DNA of 21,844 nucleotides, from positions 1 through 21,844 of the forward strand of contig NZ_CALDPF010000046.1 of the NCBI RefSeq assembly GCF_937912035.1. Direction: 5' to 3'. The notes under the pieces were generated by a model. The model was given only the letters and a program-made list of their open reading frames with translations, did not search any database and had not been told where the DNA came from. Position numbers and translations under genes: made by a program. The DNA comes from an uncultured Bacteroides sp. (GTDB lineage: Bacteria > Bacteroidota > Bacteroidia > Bacteroidales > Bacteroidaceae). Numbering within the stretch: position 1 is the stretch's first letter; the number at the start of each line of letters is the position of its first letter. Positions 8,727 through 15,926 of this stretch are shown here, in pieces.

Positions 8727-9558
8727 TAAGATAATATATGTATTGATAGGAGTATTGTTTAATACTCCTATCTGTTTTTCTGAAAATGCCGATTCGTTGT
8801 TAATAGACAGCCTGTTGCATAAATCGGCAGACAGTCATTTTCATACAGCTGGGGATTGCATCATGTTTTTTGCTGAAGCTTTTGAAGGCGTTCCATATAA
8901 ATCTGGAACTCTGGATACTGGAGTTACTGAAAGCTTGGTAGTTCGTACAGATTCATTGGATTGTACTACCTATGTTGAGACTGTACTTGCATTATATCTG
9001 GCTTCGAAGAAACACAACCCGGGGTATAAGGATTATGTAGAATCTCTTCAACAAATAAGATATAGGGGAGGTGTAGTAAATGGTTATGTGTCACGGCTTC
9101 ACTATTTTTCTGACTGGGTTAAGGATAATGAGGCGAAAAATATATTGTGTGAACGTACTAATGATAATACGCACGATGTAAGAGTTTTTTCATTGAATTA
9201 TATGACAGAACATGCCGGCCTTTACAGACAGTTGAGGGATAATGATTCTTTGTTGTGTGAGATGAGAAAGATCGAAACTAAATGGGAAAATATTGAGATG
9301 TCTTATATCCCTAAAAATAATCTTTGTTTGTCTGAATCGGAATTAAAGATAAAGGATGGAGATATTTTGAGCCTTACTACAAATATATCAGGTCTTGATG
9401 TTGTACATTTAGGTTTTGCTTCTTGGATTGACGGGCATTTGCACTTGCTTCATGCATCATCGTTGCATGGAAAAGTTGTAACAGATCCTTTGTCTCTTTT
9501 CGATTATCTAAAGGACAAAAAGAAGCATACGGGAGTGAGAGTTATAAGAGTAAAATAA
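8716..9558 (+). CDS. DUF1460 family protein, N-acetylmuramoyl-L-alanine amidase-like
   Basis: I prefer the ATG at 8716 (280 residues, 11-bp overlap with the TRIC-type gene) over the GTG at 8704, because it places the hydrophobic signal (IIYVLIGVLFNTPICF) directly after MINNK. After the signal peptide the protein matches DUF1460, an NlpC/P60-like papain-fold family common in Bacteroidetes. The probable nucleophile is Cys83 (SLDCTTYVETV) and the probable histidine is H231 (LDVVHLGFASW). The expected activity is cleavage in or near peptidoglycan stem peptides in the periplasm, inferred from fold only. As the last gene of the cluster it is followed at once by a terminator. Its envelope role fits the DUF3078 neighbour. 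Confidence 0.85.
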   Translation: MINNKIIYVLIGVLFNTPICFSENADSLLIDSLLHKSADSHFHTAGDCIMFFAEAFEGVPYKSGTLDTGVTESLVVRTDSLDCTTYVETVLALYLASKKHNPGYKDYVESLQQIRYRGGVVNGYVSRLHYFSDWVKDNEAKNILCERTNDNTHDVRVFSLNYMTEHAGLYRQLRDNDSLLCEMRKIETKWENIEMSYIPKNNLCLSESELKIKDGDILSLTTNISGLDVVHLGFASWIDGHLHLLHASSLHGKVVTDPLSLFDYLKDKKKHTGVRVIRVK

Positions 9559-9598
9559 AAAAAAAGTTGTTCAGGTGTTTATGCTGAACAACTTTTTT
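9559..9598. terminator. Bidirectional terminator between convergent genes
   Basis: AAAAAAGTTGTTCAG and CTGAACAACTTTTTT form a perfect stem around the loop GTGTTTATG, flanked by A and T tracts. It ends the plus-strand DUF1460 gene on one side and the minus-strand OmpA gene on the other. Confidence 0.92.
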
Positions 9599-9601
9599 AG
9601 T

Positions 9602-10315
9602 TTATTGCAGTGTACCGTTTTCGGCCTGCTTAATCATTTCTTCGCTTGCGTACATATAGATTTCAACACGTCTGTTTTGCTGGCGTCCTGCTTCAGTGCT
9701 GTTGCTTGCAACAGGATTTTCTTCACCAAAACCTTCAACGCTTTTTATCTGATTTCCTGATACTCCAGCAGTCAGTAGATAACCGGAAACGCTTGCTGCA
9801 CGCTGTTTAGACAGTTCTATATTCTTCTGAACACTTTCAGCTGCAGTAGAATTTCTCCAACCGGTATTATCAGTATATCCGTATATTACTACATCCATAT
9901 TAGGATTTTGTTTTAGTACATTGTTTGCAAAATCAGTCAATGATTTCTTTGCTGAAGTGCTTAAGGTAGAACTGCTTGTACTGAACAATATACCTGAGTC
10001 GAAAGTTACTTTAACTGCTTGCAGACCATTATTGTCAGTCACTTGTTCTACTTGTGCGTTCTCTATTTTTGCAGCTTCTTCTGCAGCTTTGTCCATTTTC
10101 TTTCCGATAAGCACTCCGGCTCCAGTACCGACAGCAGCTCCTACGGCTGCTCCTATGGCAGCGCCTTTACCGTTGCCGGCAAGTCCGCCTATTAAAGCTC
10201 CGAGAGCAGCTCCACTGCCTCCACCAATCATACCACCTTTTGCTGTGTTGCTCATGCCGCAACTACCCATCATAATTCCTGCGCACAGGATTAATGCTAC
10301 ATGTTTTGTTTTCAT
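9602..10315 (-). CDS. OmpA-family lipoprotein with glycine-zipper domain (YiaD-like)
   Basis: The protein is 237 residues. A lipoprotein signal ends at Cys19 (MGSC). Residues of about 26-72 are rich in Gly and Ala with repeated GxxxG steps (GGMIGGGSG, IGAAVGAAVG, GTGAGVLIGKK), a glycine-zipper segment that can form or pack in a membrane. The C-terminal half is an OmpA peptidoglycan-binding domain: VVIYGYTDNTG, then SKQRAASVSGYL, then VEGFGEENPVASN and QNRRVEIY. It probably tethers the outer membrane to the cell wall. It is a single gene, with a terminator on its 3' side and 213 bp upstream (10316-10528) that hold only the rpsP terminator; I see no convincing -7 box there. Confidence 0.93.
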   Translation of the reverse strand: MKTKHVALILCAGIMMGSCGMSNTAKGGMIGGGSGAALGALIGGLAGNGKGAAIGAAVGAAVGTGAGVLIGKKMDKAAEEAAKIENAQVEQVTDNNGLQAVKVTFDSGILFSTSSSTLSTSAKKSLTDFANNVLKQNPNMDVVIYGYTDNTGWRNSTAAESVQKNIELSKQRAASVSGYLLTAGVSGNQIKSVEGFGEENPVASNSTEAGRQQNRRVEIYMYASEEMIKQAENGTLQ

Positions 10316-10454
10316 TCTAATTAAGTGTTTAGTTATATTTAAAAAACAGTGATAGTATTAATTTGTTTATTGTAGTACGTTTATTTTAGATATATTAACT
10401 AATACGATATTTATTCATATTAAATATCTTCATTCAGAACTAAATGTATCGTAT

Positions 10455-10500
10455 AAAAAAATAAAGACCATTCCAAAATTATAATCAGGAATGGTCTTTT
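10455..10500 (-). terminator. Intrinsic terminator after rpsP
   Basis: On the minus strand AAAAGACCATTCC pairs with GGAATGGTCTTT around a 13-nt A/T-rich loop and is followed by a T-rich run (TATTTTTTTAT). It starts about 28 bp after the rpsP stop. Confidence 0.9.
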
Positions 10501-10528
10501 GGGTAATTTCTTTAAAAAAGTAGAAGAA

Positions 10529-11068
10529 TTAAGCTTCTGCAGGAGCTTCTGTAGCTTCAGCAGCTGGTTCTTCTGTAGCAGCTTCAGCTTCAGCTTTTGC
10601 AGCAGCTTCAGCAGCTTTCTTTTCAGCTACCTTCTTAGCAATTTCTTCGTTTACTTTCTTTTCAGCTTCAAGACGTGCTTTTGCTTCAGCTTTCTTTGCT
10701 TCTTCCTGTTTTGCCTTCAAAGCAGCAAGACCATTCTGCTTGTTTTCTTTCCAAGCGTTGAATTTAGCTTCAGCCTGAGCTTCGTCGAATGCACCTTTAG
10801 CAACACCACCAAGCAAGTGTTTCTTCATGTAAACACCTTCTTTAGAAAGGATGTTGCGAACTGTGTCTGTAGGCTGTGCACCTACCAATACCCAGTGCAA
10901 TGCACGTTCAAAATTCAAATCTACTGTGGCAGGATTGGTATTAGGGTTGTAAGTACCAATTTTCTCAGTAAATCTACCATCACGTGGTGCTCTTGCGTCT
11001 GCAATAACAATTGAATAGAACGCATAACCTTTGCGTCCGTTTCTCTGCAATCTGATTTTAGTTGCCAT
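10529..11068 (-). CDS. rpsP: 30S ribosomal protein S16 with extended C-terminus
   Basis: The protein is 179 residues. The first 80 or so are canonical S16: MATKIRLQRNGRKGYAFYSIVIAD, then RDGRFTEKIGTYNP and VLVGAQPTDTVRNILSKEGV. The remaining roughly 95 residues are an Ala/Glu/Lys-rich helix-forming tail with repeated KAEAKA, EKKAAEAAAKAEAE and TEEPAAEATEAPAEA units. This extension is usual in Bacteroidetes and absent in E. coli S16, which is about 82 residues. S16 assembles early into the 30S body. Here the gene stands alone rather than with rimM-trmD-rplS, between its own consensus promoter and an intrinsic terminator. Confidence 0.97.
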   Translation of the reverse strand: MATKIRLQRNGRKGYAFYSIVIADARAPRDGRFTEKIGTYNPNTNPATVDLNFERALHWVLVGAQPTDTVRNILSKEGVYMKKHLLGGVAKGAFDEAQAEAKFNAWKENKQNGLAALKAKQEEAKKAEAKARLEAEKKVNEEIAKKVAEKKAAEAAAKAEAEAATEEPAAEATEAPAEA

Positions 11069-11133
11069 TTTTTAAACGTTAAATTTTTAATGTTAATGAT
11101 TTGAATTATGCTATTATCTCGTAATAGCGGCTG

Positions 11134-11164
11134 CAAAGGTACTGCTTTTCTTTTGTTTTACAAA
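11134..11164 (-). promoter_or_regulatory. rpsP: rpsP promoter, full Bacteroidetes consensus
   Basis: On the minus strand TTTG (11164-11161), exactly 19 nt, then TACCTTTG (11141-11134) match the sigma-ABfr consensus perfectly. The bases just downstream, GCAGCCGC, are GC-rich, as in the tRNA promoters of this window. The leader to the ATG is about 60 nt. The -33 box lies only about 25 bp from the stop of the upstream esterase gene, and I see no terminator between them. Confidence 0.9.
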
Positions 11165-11188
11165 TAGTTGGGCCGTTTTTTTGTATAT

Positions 11189-12037
11189 TTATTTGTTTAT
11201 TTCCCTTAACCATTTTTCCAGTTCGCCTGTCCATTGTCTTTTGTAGATAAAGCTGTCTCGATATCCCCAGCCATGTCCTCCGATAGGATATGTGTGGAGT
11301 GATGCGGAAACTCCGTTCTTTACAAGAGACATATAGTAGTTGATACTGTTTTCAACTGGTACAGTCTTGTCGTCACTGCTGTGCATTATGAATGCAGGAG
11401 GAGTCTGAGGTGTAACCTGCTTCTCATTGCAGTACAGTTCTACAAGCTTTTCATCAGGATTGTTTCCTAACAGATTGTTTCTTGATCCCATGTGGGTATA
11501 TCTCTTGTCCATTGTGATGACGGGGTAGAATAGTATCTGGAAGTCAGGTCTTGTTGTCTCGTCAAAATGAGTGGCTGCTGTACTGGCCAGATGTCCTCCG
11601 GCAGAAGAACCCATGATTCCAAGCTTTGTGAAATTCCATTCCTTTGATTTTTCGCGCATTATTTTTATAGCCTGATGAGCATCGCTCAGAGGTACATCAT
11701 TGTGACCGTTTGGCATACGGTATTTCAGTACTGCCAATGTTATTCCCATAGAGTTAAACCAGTCAGCCATATCCTTGCCTTCGTGGTCCATTGCCAAATG
11801 TGTATATCCGCCACCAGGGCATGCAAGTATTGCCATTCCGTTACTGTTTTTTGCCGGAAAAACATACAGTATGGCTTCTTTAACGTTTTTAGGCCTGGTT
11901 TCGTCCAAAGCTTCTTCCTTTTCTATTCCATTGTCGTTTGGAGCACCGTTAGGCCATACTTTGATTTCGATAGGTTTTTGTGCAAATAATATTGATGACA
12001 GCATAATAAAACTCATGATTAAAATGTTCTTTTTCAT
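11189..12037 (-). CDS. Secreted alpha/beta hydrolase, carbohydrate-esterase-like
   Basis: The protein is 282 residues with a signal peptide (MKKNILIMSFIMLSSILFAQ), so it is periplasmic or exported. Motifs in order: the oxyanion segment CPGGGYTHLAMDHEG near residue 73, the nucleophile Ser145 in GSSAGG, Asp223 (SDDKTVP) and His255 (GGHGWG). The WPNGAP start and this motif set are typical of Bacteroidetes esterases related to acetyl-xylan esterases and BD-FAE-type enzymes. It probably removes acetyl or similar acyl groups from a plant or host glycan, but the substrate is not shown by sequence. It starts 6 bp after the OPT transporter gene, so the two are cotranscribed. No terminator separates it from rpsP. 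A general lipase or esterase is the alternative. Confidence 0.88.
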   Translation of the reverse strand: MKKNILIMSFIMLSSILFAQKPIEIKVWPNGAPNDNGIEKEEALDETRPKNVKEAILYVFPAKNSNGMAILACPGGGYTHLAMDHEGKDMADWFNSMGITLAVLKYRMPNGHNDVPLSDAHQAIKIMREKSKEWNFTKLGIMGSSAGGHLASTAATHFDETTRPDFQILFYPVITMDKRYTHMGSRNNLLGNNPDEKLVELYCNEKQVTPQTPPAFIMHSSDDKTVPVENSINYYMSLVKNGVSASLHTYPIGGHGWGYRDSFIYKRQWTGELEKWLREINK

Positions 12038-12043
12038 AACTGT

Positions 12044-14032
12044 TTATTTTTTGATTGACATGCTGGCTTTCACCAGATATATAATAAGTAATGTATATGC
12101 TACGAGTGAAACCAACTGGCTCATAGGATTCGCCAGCCATGACTCGTTTATGAGGTTGATGTCGCAATATCTCATCACTGCGCTTACTACACCCATTAGA
12201 GCACCTCCGGCAATGAAACCGGATGCGAGCAATGTTCCTTTCTCGCCACGTTCCTGATTTACAGACTCGTCCTTGCTTCTTGTTGTCACGTACCAGTTTA
12301 TAGCACCACCCACAAGAAGAGGAAGGTTAAGTTCCAAAGGAATGAACATACCCAGGGCGAAAGCCAGTGCAGGAACCTTGAAATAAGTAAGAACGATTGC
12401 CAATATAGCACCTGCTCCGTAAAGAGCCCATGGAGCACCTACACCATTCATCAGAGGGTCGATAACGGCAGCCATGGCGTTAGCCTGAGGTGCGGCGAGC
12501 TGTCCGCTTGTAAATCCGTATGAATCATTCAGTACCATGATAACTCCGCCTACAGTGGCAGCAGAAACCAGTGTTCCGAGGAATTTCCATGTCTCCTGTT
12601 TCTTAGGAGTGCTTCCCAGCCAGTAGCCTATCTTGAGGTCAGTGATAAAACCTCCGGCCATTGACAGTGCTGTACATACCACACCACCCATGACCAGTGC
12701 GGCAACCATACCTGTAGCTCCGTTCAGTCCGACAGCCACCATGATTACTGATGCAAGGATAAGAGTCATAAGCGTCATACCCGAAACAGGGTTTGTTCCT
12801 ACTATGGCAATAGCATTAGCAGCCACGGTAGTGAAGAGGAATGCTATACCTGCCACAAGCAGAAGTGCCACTACAGTGTGAAGCACGTTGCCCTGCATCA
12901 CGTCGAAATAGAAGAACAGCAGAACGAGCAGCAATGTGAAGATAGAACCGAAAGCGATAATCTTCATAGGAATGTCGCGCTGTGTACGTTCCACGTTTCC
13001 TTCCGATTTGTTTCCGCCCATTTCCTTGGCAGCAAGACTTACGGCTCCCTTGATTATGCCCCATGAACGGACAATACCGATGATTCCGGCCATGGCGATA
13101 CCGCCGATACCTATACTCTTGGCATATTCGCTGAATATCATTTCCGGCGACATGTCCTTAACGGCTGTAGCGATGTTCGGATTCCATGTGTTGAGAACCT
13201 GGTCGCCGAAAACAAGCGCGAATCCAGGTACTATAACGAACCAAACCACCAGCGAACCGGCACATATTATGGCTGCATATTTCAGACCTACGATATATCC
13301 CAATCCCAGTACTGCAGCTCCTGTATTGATTTTGAAAACCAGTTTGAATTTCTCTGCTACCATTTCGCCTGCACTGCAGATGCGGCTTGTGAAGTTCTCG
13401 TTCCACCATCCGAAGGTACCTACTATGAAATCGTACAGACCTCCGATAAGTCCTGCCATGAGAAGAGGCTTGGCCTGGTCGCCGCCTTTCTCACCAGATA
13501 CCAAGACCTGTGTACTGGCTGTAGCTTCGGGGAAAGGATATTCTCCATGCTTGTCCTTTACGAAATATTTACGGAATGGAATAAGGAAAAGAATACCCAA
13601 TACACCTCCAAGGAGGGAACTGATGAACATCTGCATGAAGTTCACTGTCATTTCAGGATATTTTTCCTGAAGGATATAAAGTGCAGGCAGAGTGAATATT
13701 GCACCTGCAACGATTACTCCGGAGCATGCTCCGATAGACTGTATCATTACGTTTTCACCCAGTGCGTTTTTACGCTTTGTAGCACTTGACACACCAACTG
13801 CAATAATGGCAATAGGTATTGCGGCCTCGAATACCTGACCTACCTTAAGTCCCAGATAGGCTGCAGCTGCCGAGAAAATAACAGCCATTACTATACCCCA
13901 TGTCACTGACCACAGGTTTACTTCAGGATAATTTTTCGAAGGCGACATGAGAGGCTCATATTTCTCGCCCGGTTTCAGCGGACGGAACGCGTTTTCAGGC
14001 AGCCCCGTCGGCTTTTCTTGTTCTGTTTTCAT
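12044..14032 (-). CDS. OPT-family oligopeptide transporter
   Basis: The protein is 662 residues and strongly hydrophobic, with about 14-16 membrane segments. The opening NLWSVTWGIVMAVIFSAAAAYLGLKVGQVFEAAIPIAI and the GENVMIQSIG and EYPFPEATA segments identify the bacterial OPT family. These proton-coupled symporters import small peptides or, in some branches, metal chelates. The start follows a -7 box in the 62-bp gap after the AraC gene. The secreted esterase starts 6 bp after its stop, and an AraC-type gene lies upstream on the same strand, so the transporter is probably part of a regulated uptake unit. The coding sequence is noticeably more GC-rich than the DUF3078 cluster. Substrate choice between peptides and chelates cannot be made from sequence alone. 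Confidence 0.93.
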   Translation of the reverse strand: MKTEQEKPTGLPENAFRPLKPGEKYEPLMSPSKNYPEVNLWSVTWGIVMAVIFSAAAAYLGLKVGQVFEAAIPIAIIAVGVSSATKRKNALGENVMIQSIGACSGVIVAGAIFTLPALYILQEKYPEMTVNFMQMFISSLLGGVLGILFLIPFRKYFVKDKHGEYPFPEATASTQVLVSGEKGGDQAKPLLMAGLIGGLYDFIVGTFGWWNENFTSRICSAGEMVAEKFKLVFKINTGAAVLGLGYIVGLKYAAIICAGSLVVWFVIVPGFALVFGDQVLNTWNPNIATAVKDMSPEMIFSEYAKSIGIGGIAMAGIIGIVRSWGIIKGAVSLAAKEMGGNKSEGNVERTQRDIPMKIIAFGSIFTLLLVLLFFYFDVMQGNVLHTVVALLLVAGIAFLFTTVAANAIAIVGTNPVSGMTLMTLILASVIMVAVGLNGATGMVAALVMGGVVCTALSMAGGFITDLKIGYWLGSTPKKQETWKFLGTLVSAATVGGVIMVLNDSYGFTSGQLAAPQANAMAAVIDPLMNGVGAPWALYGAGAILAIVLTYFKVPALAFALGMFIPLELNLPLLVGGAINWYVTTRSKDESVNQERGEKGTLLASGFIAGGALMGVVSAVMRYCDINLINESWLANPMSQLVSLVAYTLLIIYLVKASMSIKK

Positions 14033-14076
14033 GTTCGATTATGTTATTATATTGTTAATGATTTCATTTTCGTGTC

Positions 14077-14084
14077 CAAAAGTA
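14077..14084 (-). promoter_or_regulatory. -7 box for the OPT transporter-esterase unit
   Basis: On the minus strand TACTTTTG matches TAnnTTTG. It lies between the AraC stop and the OPT start with a leader of about 40 nt. A -33 TTTG is not evident; that position falls in the end of the AraC gene. This suggests that OPT-esterase can be transcribed apart from the regulator. Confidence 0.5.
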
Positions 14085-14094
14085 ATAAAAAAAC

Positions 14095-14997
14095 TCATAA
14101 CCTTTGCATTCTGTATTCGTTTGGTGTGCAGCCAACTTCTTTTTTGAACATCCGGCTCAGATGTTGCGGATACTGGAACCCCAGTTCGTAGGCTATTTCC
14201 GTCATTGTCATCTGTGTGGAGAGCAGTTTTTCTTTTGCCTTGTCCACTACCTTGCCGTGTATGTATTCCGATGCCGTCTTTCCGGTCTGTCTGCTTATCA
14301 TGTCGCCGAAATAGTTTGGCGACAGGAACACCTTTTCGGCAAAGTATCTCACCGTAGGCAATCCGTTTTCGGCGGGAGCCTTGCTGTCGAAATAATCGTC
14401 CAGCAGACGTTCGAACTGCACTATCACGTTCTTGTTGGATACCTCTCTTGTCTGGAACTGCCTGTCGTAGAAACGCAGACAGTAGTCAAGCATCAGTCCG
14501 ATGTTTGCTGTAATAATCCTCTGGCTGTGTTTGTCCTGGCGTATTCTGAGTTCCCTTTCTATATTGCCGAAACATTCCATGATTATCCTCTTTTCCTCTT
14601 CAGAGAGGTGAAGGGCTTCTTTCGAGTTGTAAGCGAAGAACGAATATTTTTTTATGTCCTTGCCCAGTGCTGTGCCGTGTATGAAGTCGGGATGAAACAG
14701 TATTCCGTAGCCTTCAGGCTTGGTGTCTGGGTTCATGTGTGATGTCACTACTTGTCCCGGTGCGAAACATACAATCGTTCCTTCGTCGTAGTCGTATTCC
14801 TGCATTCCGTATGTCAGGTCGCCACATTTCGTTTTTTTAAGGTAAACGGCATAAACGCCATAATTTATTGTGAGAGTTTCAGGCCAATGTGAGGACTTGG
14901 ACAGGTCGATGACGCTCACCATAGGGTGCAGTGTTTCGAGTCCGAATATATCATTGAATTTATTGACCTCCTCCAGTTTGATAACTTCCTGTTTCAT
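14095..14997 (-). CDS. AraC-family transcriptional regulator
   Basis: The protein is 300 residues. The N-terminal part (about 20-190) looks like a cupin-type sensor domain (YGVYAVYLKKT, then EGTIVCFAPGQVVTSH). The C-terminal 100 residues are the two helix-turn-helix motifs of AraC/XylS: LPTVRYFAEKVFLSPNYFGDMISRQTGKTASEYI for the first and MTEIAYELGFQYPQHLSRMFKKEVGCTPNEYR for the second. It probably activates nearby genes when a small ligand binds. The candidates are the OPT transporter and esterase downstream on the same strand, and the divergent acetyltransferase gene at 15154. The ligand is unknown. Confidence 0.93.
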   Translation of the reverse strand: MKQEVIKLEEVNKFNDIFGLETLHPMVSVIDLSKSSHWPETLTINYGVYAVYLKKTKCGDLTYGMQEYDYDEGTIVCFAPGQVVTSHMNPDTKPEGYGILFHPDFIHGTALGKDIKKYSFFAYNSKEALHLSEEEKRIIMECFGNIERELRIRQDKHSQRIITANIGLMLDYCLRFYDRQFQTREVSNKNVIVQFERLLDDYFDSKAPAENGLPTVRYFAEKVFLSPNYFGDMISRQTGKTASEYIHGKVVDKAKEKLLSTQMTMTEIAYELGFQYPQHLSRMFKKEVGCTPNEYRMQRL

Positions 14998-15022
14998 TTA
15001 TGCGAATTATTGTGTTTCGTAG

Positions 15023-15030
15023 CAAATTTA
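15023..15030 (-). promoter_or_regulatory. -7 box for the AraC-type regulator gene
   Basis: On the minus strand TAAATTTG followed by C fits TAnnTTTG, with a TTG 20 nt upstream near the -33 position. The leader is about 20 nt. The box is back to back with the acetyltransferase promoter in the 156-bp divergent gap. Confidence 0.65.
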
Positions 15031-15115
15031 ATACATATTATCCGTATAAGCAACATTCTGTAATATTGGTACAAAGAGCCGTAATCCATATACAGGGTTG
15101 TCGGAGTGTATAATG

Positions 15116-15123
15116 TACTTTTG
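15116..15123 (+). promoter_or_regulatory. -7 box for the acetyltransferase gene
   Basis: TACTTTTG fits TAnnTTTG. Transcription would begin near 15130, downstream of the in-frame GTG at 15106. That rules out the longest reading frame and supports the ATG at 15154. No -33 TTTG is found at the standard spacing, which may mean an activator is needed. Confidence 0.6.
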
Positions 15124-15153
15124 TATCATGAATCAATATATATTATAACAGAT

Positions 15154-15714
15154 ATGCTTTTAAACGAATTTTTATCTTATGTAAAGACAGGGGAGGCTCT
15201 TAGTACAGACGAGATACACGCTCTTATGGGCGAGATGAGCGAAGAGGCGCGCCGTGTGACATTCCGCCTGAACTCGTCTTATCACACTCCGGAAGAGGTG
15301 AGAGAATTGCTTTCCGAACTGTTCGGATATAAAGTGCCTGAATCGCTGCGTGTTTTTCCTCCTTTCTATTCTGATTTCGGGAAGAATATCCATGTAGGAG
15401 AAAATGTTTTCATAAATGCCTGCTGTCATTTTCAGGACCACGGGGGTGTGACTATCGGTGACGGCTGCCAGATAGGTCATAATGTGGTGTTCGCTACTCT
15501 CAATCACGGATTGCAACCCGAGGAACGTGGCATCACTTATCCCGCTCCGATAGTGCTAGGCAAGAATGTGTGGGTGGGCTCAAATTCTACTATTCTTCAG
15601 GGAGTGACGATAGGCGACAATGCAGTGATAGCTGCCGGTGCTGTGGTGACCAGAGATGTTGAGGCCGGAACTATTGTTGGCGGTGTACCTGCCCGTTTTA
15701 TAAAGAGGATATAA
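15154..15714 (+). CDS. Hexapeptide-repeat sugar O-acetyltransferase (maltose/galactoside acetyltransferase-like)
   Basis: I choose the ATG at 15154 (186 residues) because the upstream -7 box would place the transcript start after the GTG at 15106. An N-terminal helical segment of about 55 residues precedes a left-handed beta-helix of hexapeptide repeats (IHVGENVFINACCHF, VTIGDGCQIGHNVVFATLNHG, IVLGKNVWVGSNSTILQGVTIGDNAVIAAGAVV, TIVGGVPARFI). The NHG histidine is the likely catalytic base of the LacA/Maa group. It would move acetyl from acetyl-CoA to a sugar hydroxyl in the cytoplasm. The true acceptor is unknown. It is divergent from the AraC-type gene. No T-tract terminator follows, only the phased repeat array. 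Confidence 0.9.
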   Translation: MLLNEFLSYVKTGEALSTDEIHALMGEMSEEARRVTFRLNSSYHTPEEVRELLSELFGYKVPESLRVFPPFYSDFGKNIHVGENVFINACCHFQDHGGVTIGDGCQIGHNVVFATLNHGLQPEERGITYPAPIVLGKNVWVGSNSTILQGVTIGDNAVIAAGAVVTRDVEAGTIVGGVPARFIKRI

Positions 15715-15766
15715 TGTTTTTTCAGAATCTGCGTCCGCGGATTATCGGAGATACTGACATAGATAC

Positions 15767-15852
15767 CGTTACACGTTCGTGTTACGAGCGAAACACGGAC
15801 GTGTAACGCGCGGAACTCATTCGTGTAACGAGCGTAACACGGACGTGTAACG
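15767..15852 (+). repeat. 11-bp-phased array of eight 9-bp palindromic half-sites
   Basis: Cores start at 15767, 15778, 15789, 15800, 15811, 15822, 15833 and 15844, exactly 11 bp apart with 2-bp spacers. Four read CGTGTAACG or CGTGTTACG (15778, 15800, 15822, 15844). Those between are close to the reverse complement (CGTTACACG, CGAAACACG, a decayed CGGAACTCA, CGTAACACG). The whole is therefore about four tandem copies of a 22-bp unit that is itself an inverted repeat. It is GC-rich in an A/T-rich gap (15715-15926) and ends one base before a -7 box. I do not recognise it. It could be a protein-binding array, a structured RNA end for the acetyltransferase transcript, or a small repeat element. 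Confidence 0.9.
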
Positions 15853-15853
15853 G

Positions 15854-15861
15854 TAAGTTTG
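15854..15861 (+). promoter_or_regulatory. -7 box for the cysteine hydrolase gene, abutting the repeat array
   Basis: TAAGTTTG fits TAnnTTTG and lies 65 bp before the ATG at 15927. The -33 position falls inside the phased array and has no TTTG. Confidence 0.5.
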
Positions 15862-15926
15862 AACCTATGTTTTTCTGAAGGAAATGGAACTCTGTTTCTA
15901 AATATATGCACATTAAATAATATACA

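Noticed and set aside
10499..11014. Open frame of 171 codons opposite rpsP
   Set aside because: Its Phe/Ser/Cys-rich content is the antisense reading of the Ala/Glu/Lys tail of S16. It is not a gene.
12936..13670. Open frame of 244 codons opposite the OPT transporter gene
   Set aside because: It is Pro/Ser-rich, antisense to a well-supported membrane transporter, and has no recognisable domain or promoter.
15724..15744. Short inverted repeat after the acetyltransferase gene, considered as a terminator
   Set aside because: The stem is only about 7 bp with a 4-nt loop, and the T-run lies before it rather than after it on the plus strand, so it does not make a plus-strand intrinsic terminator.
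15767..15852. CRISPR array
   Set aside because: The units are 9 bp with 2-bp spacers and alternate in orientation. There are no unique spacers and no cas genes.
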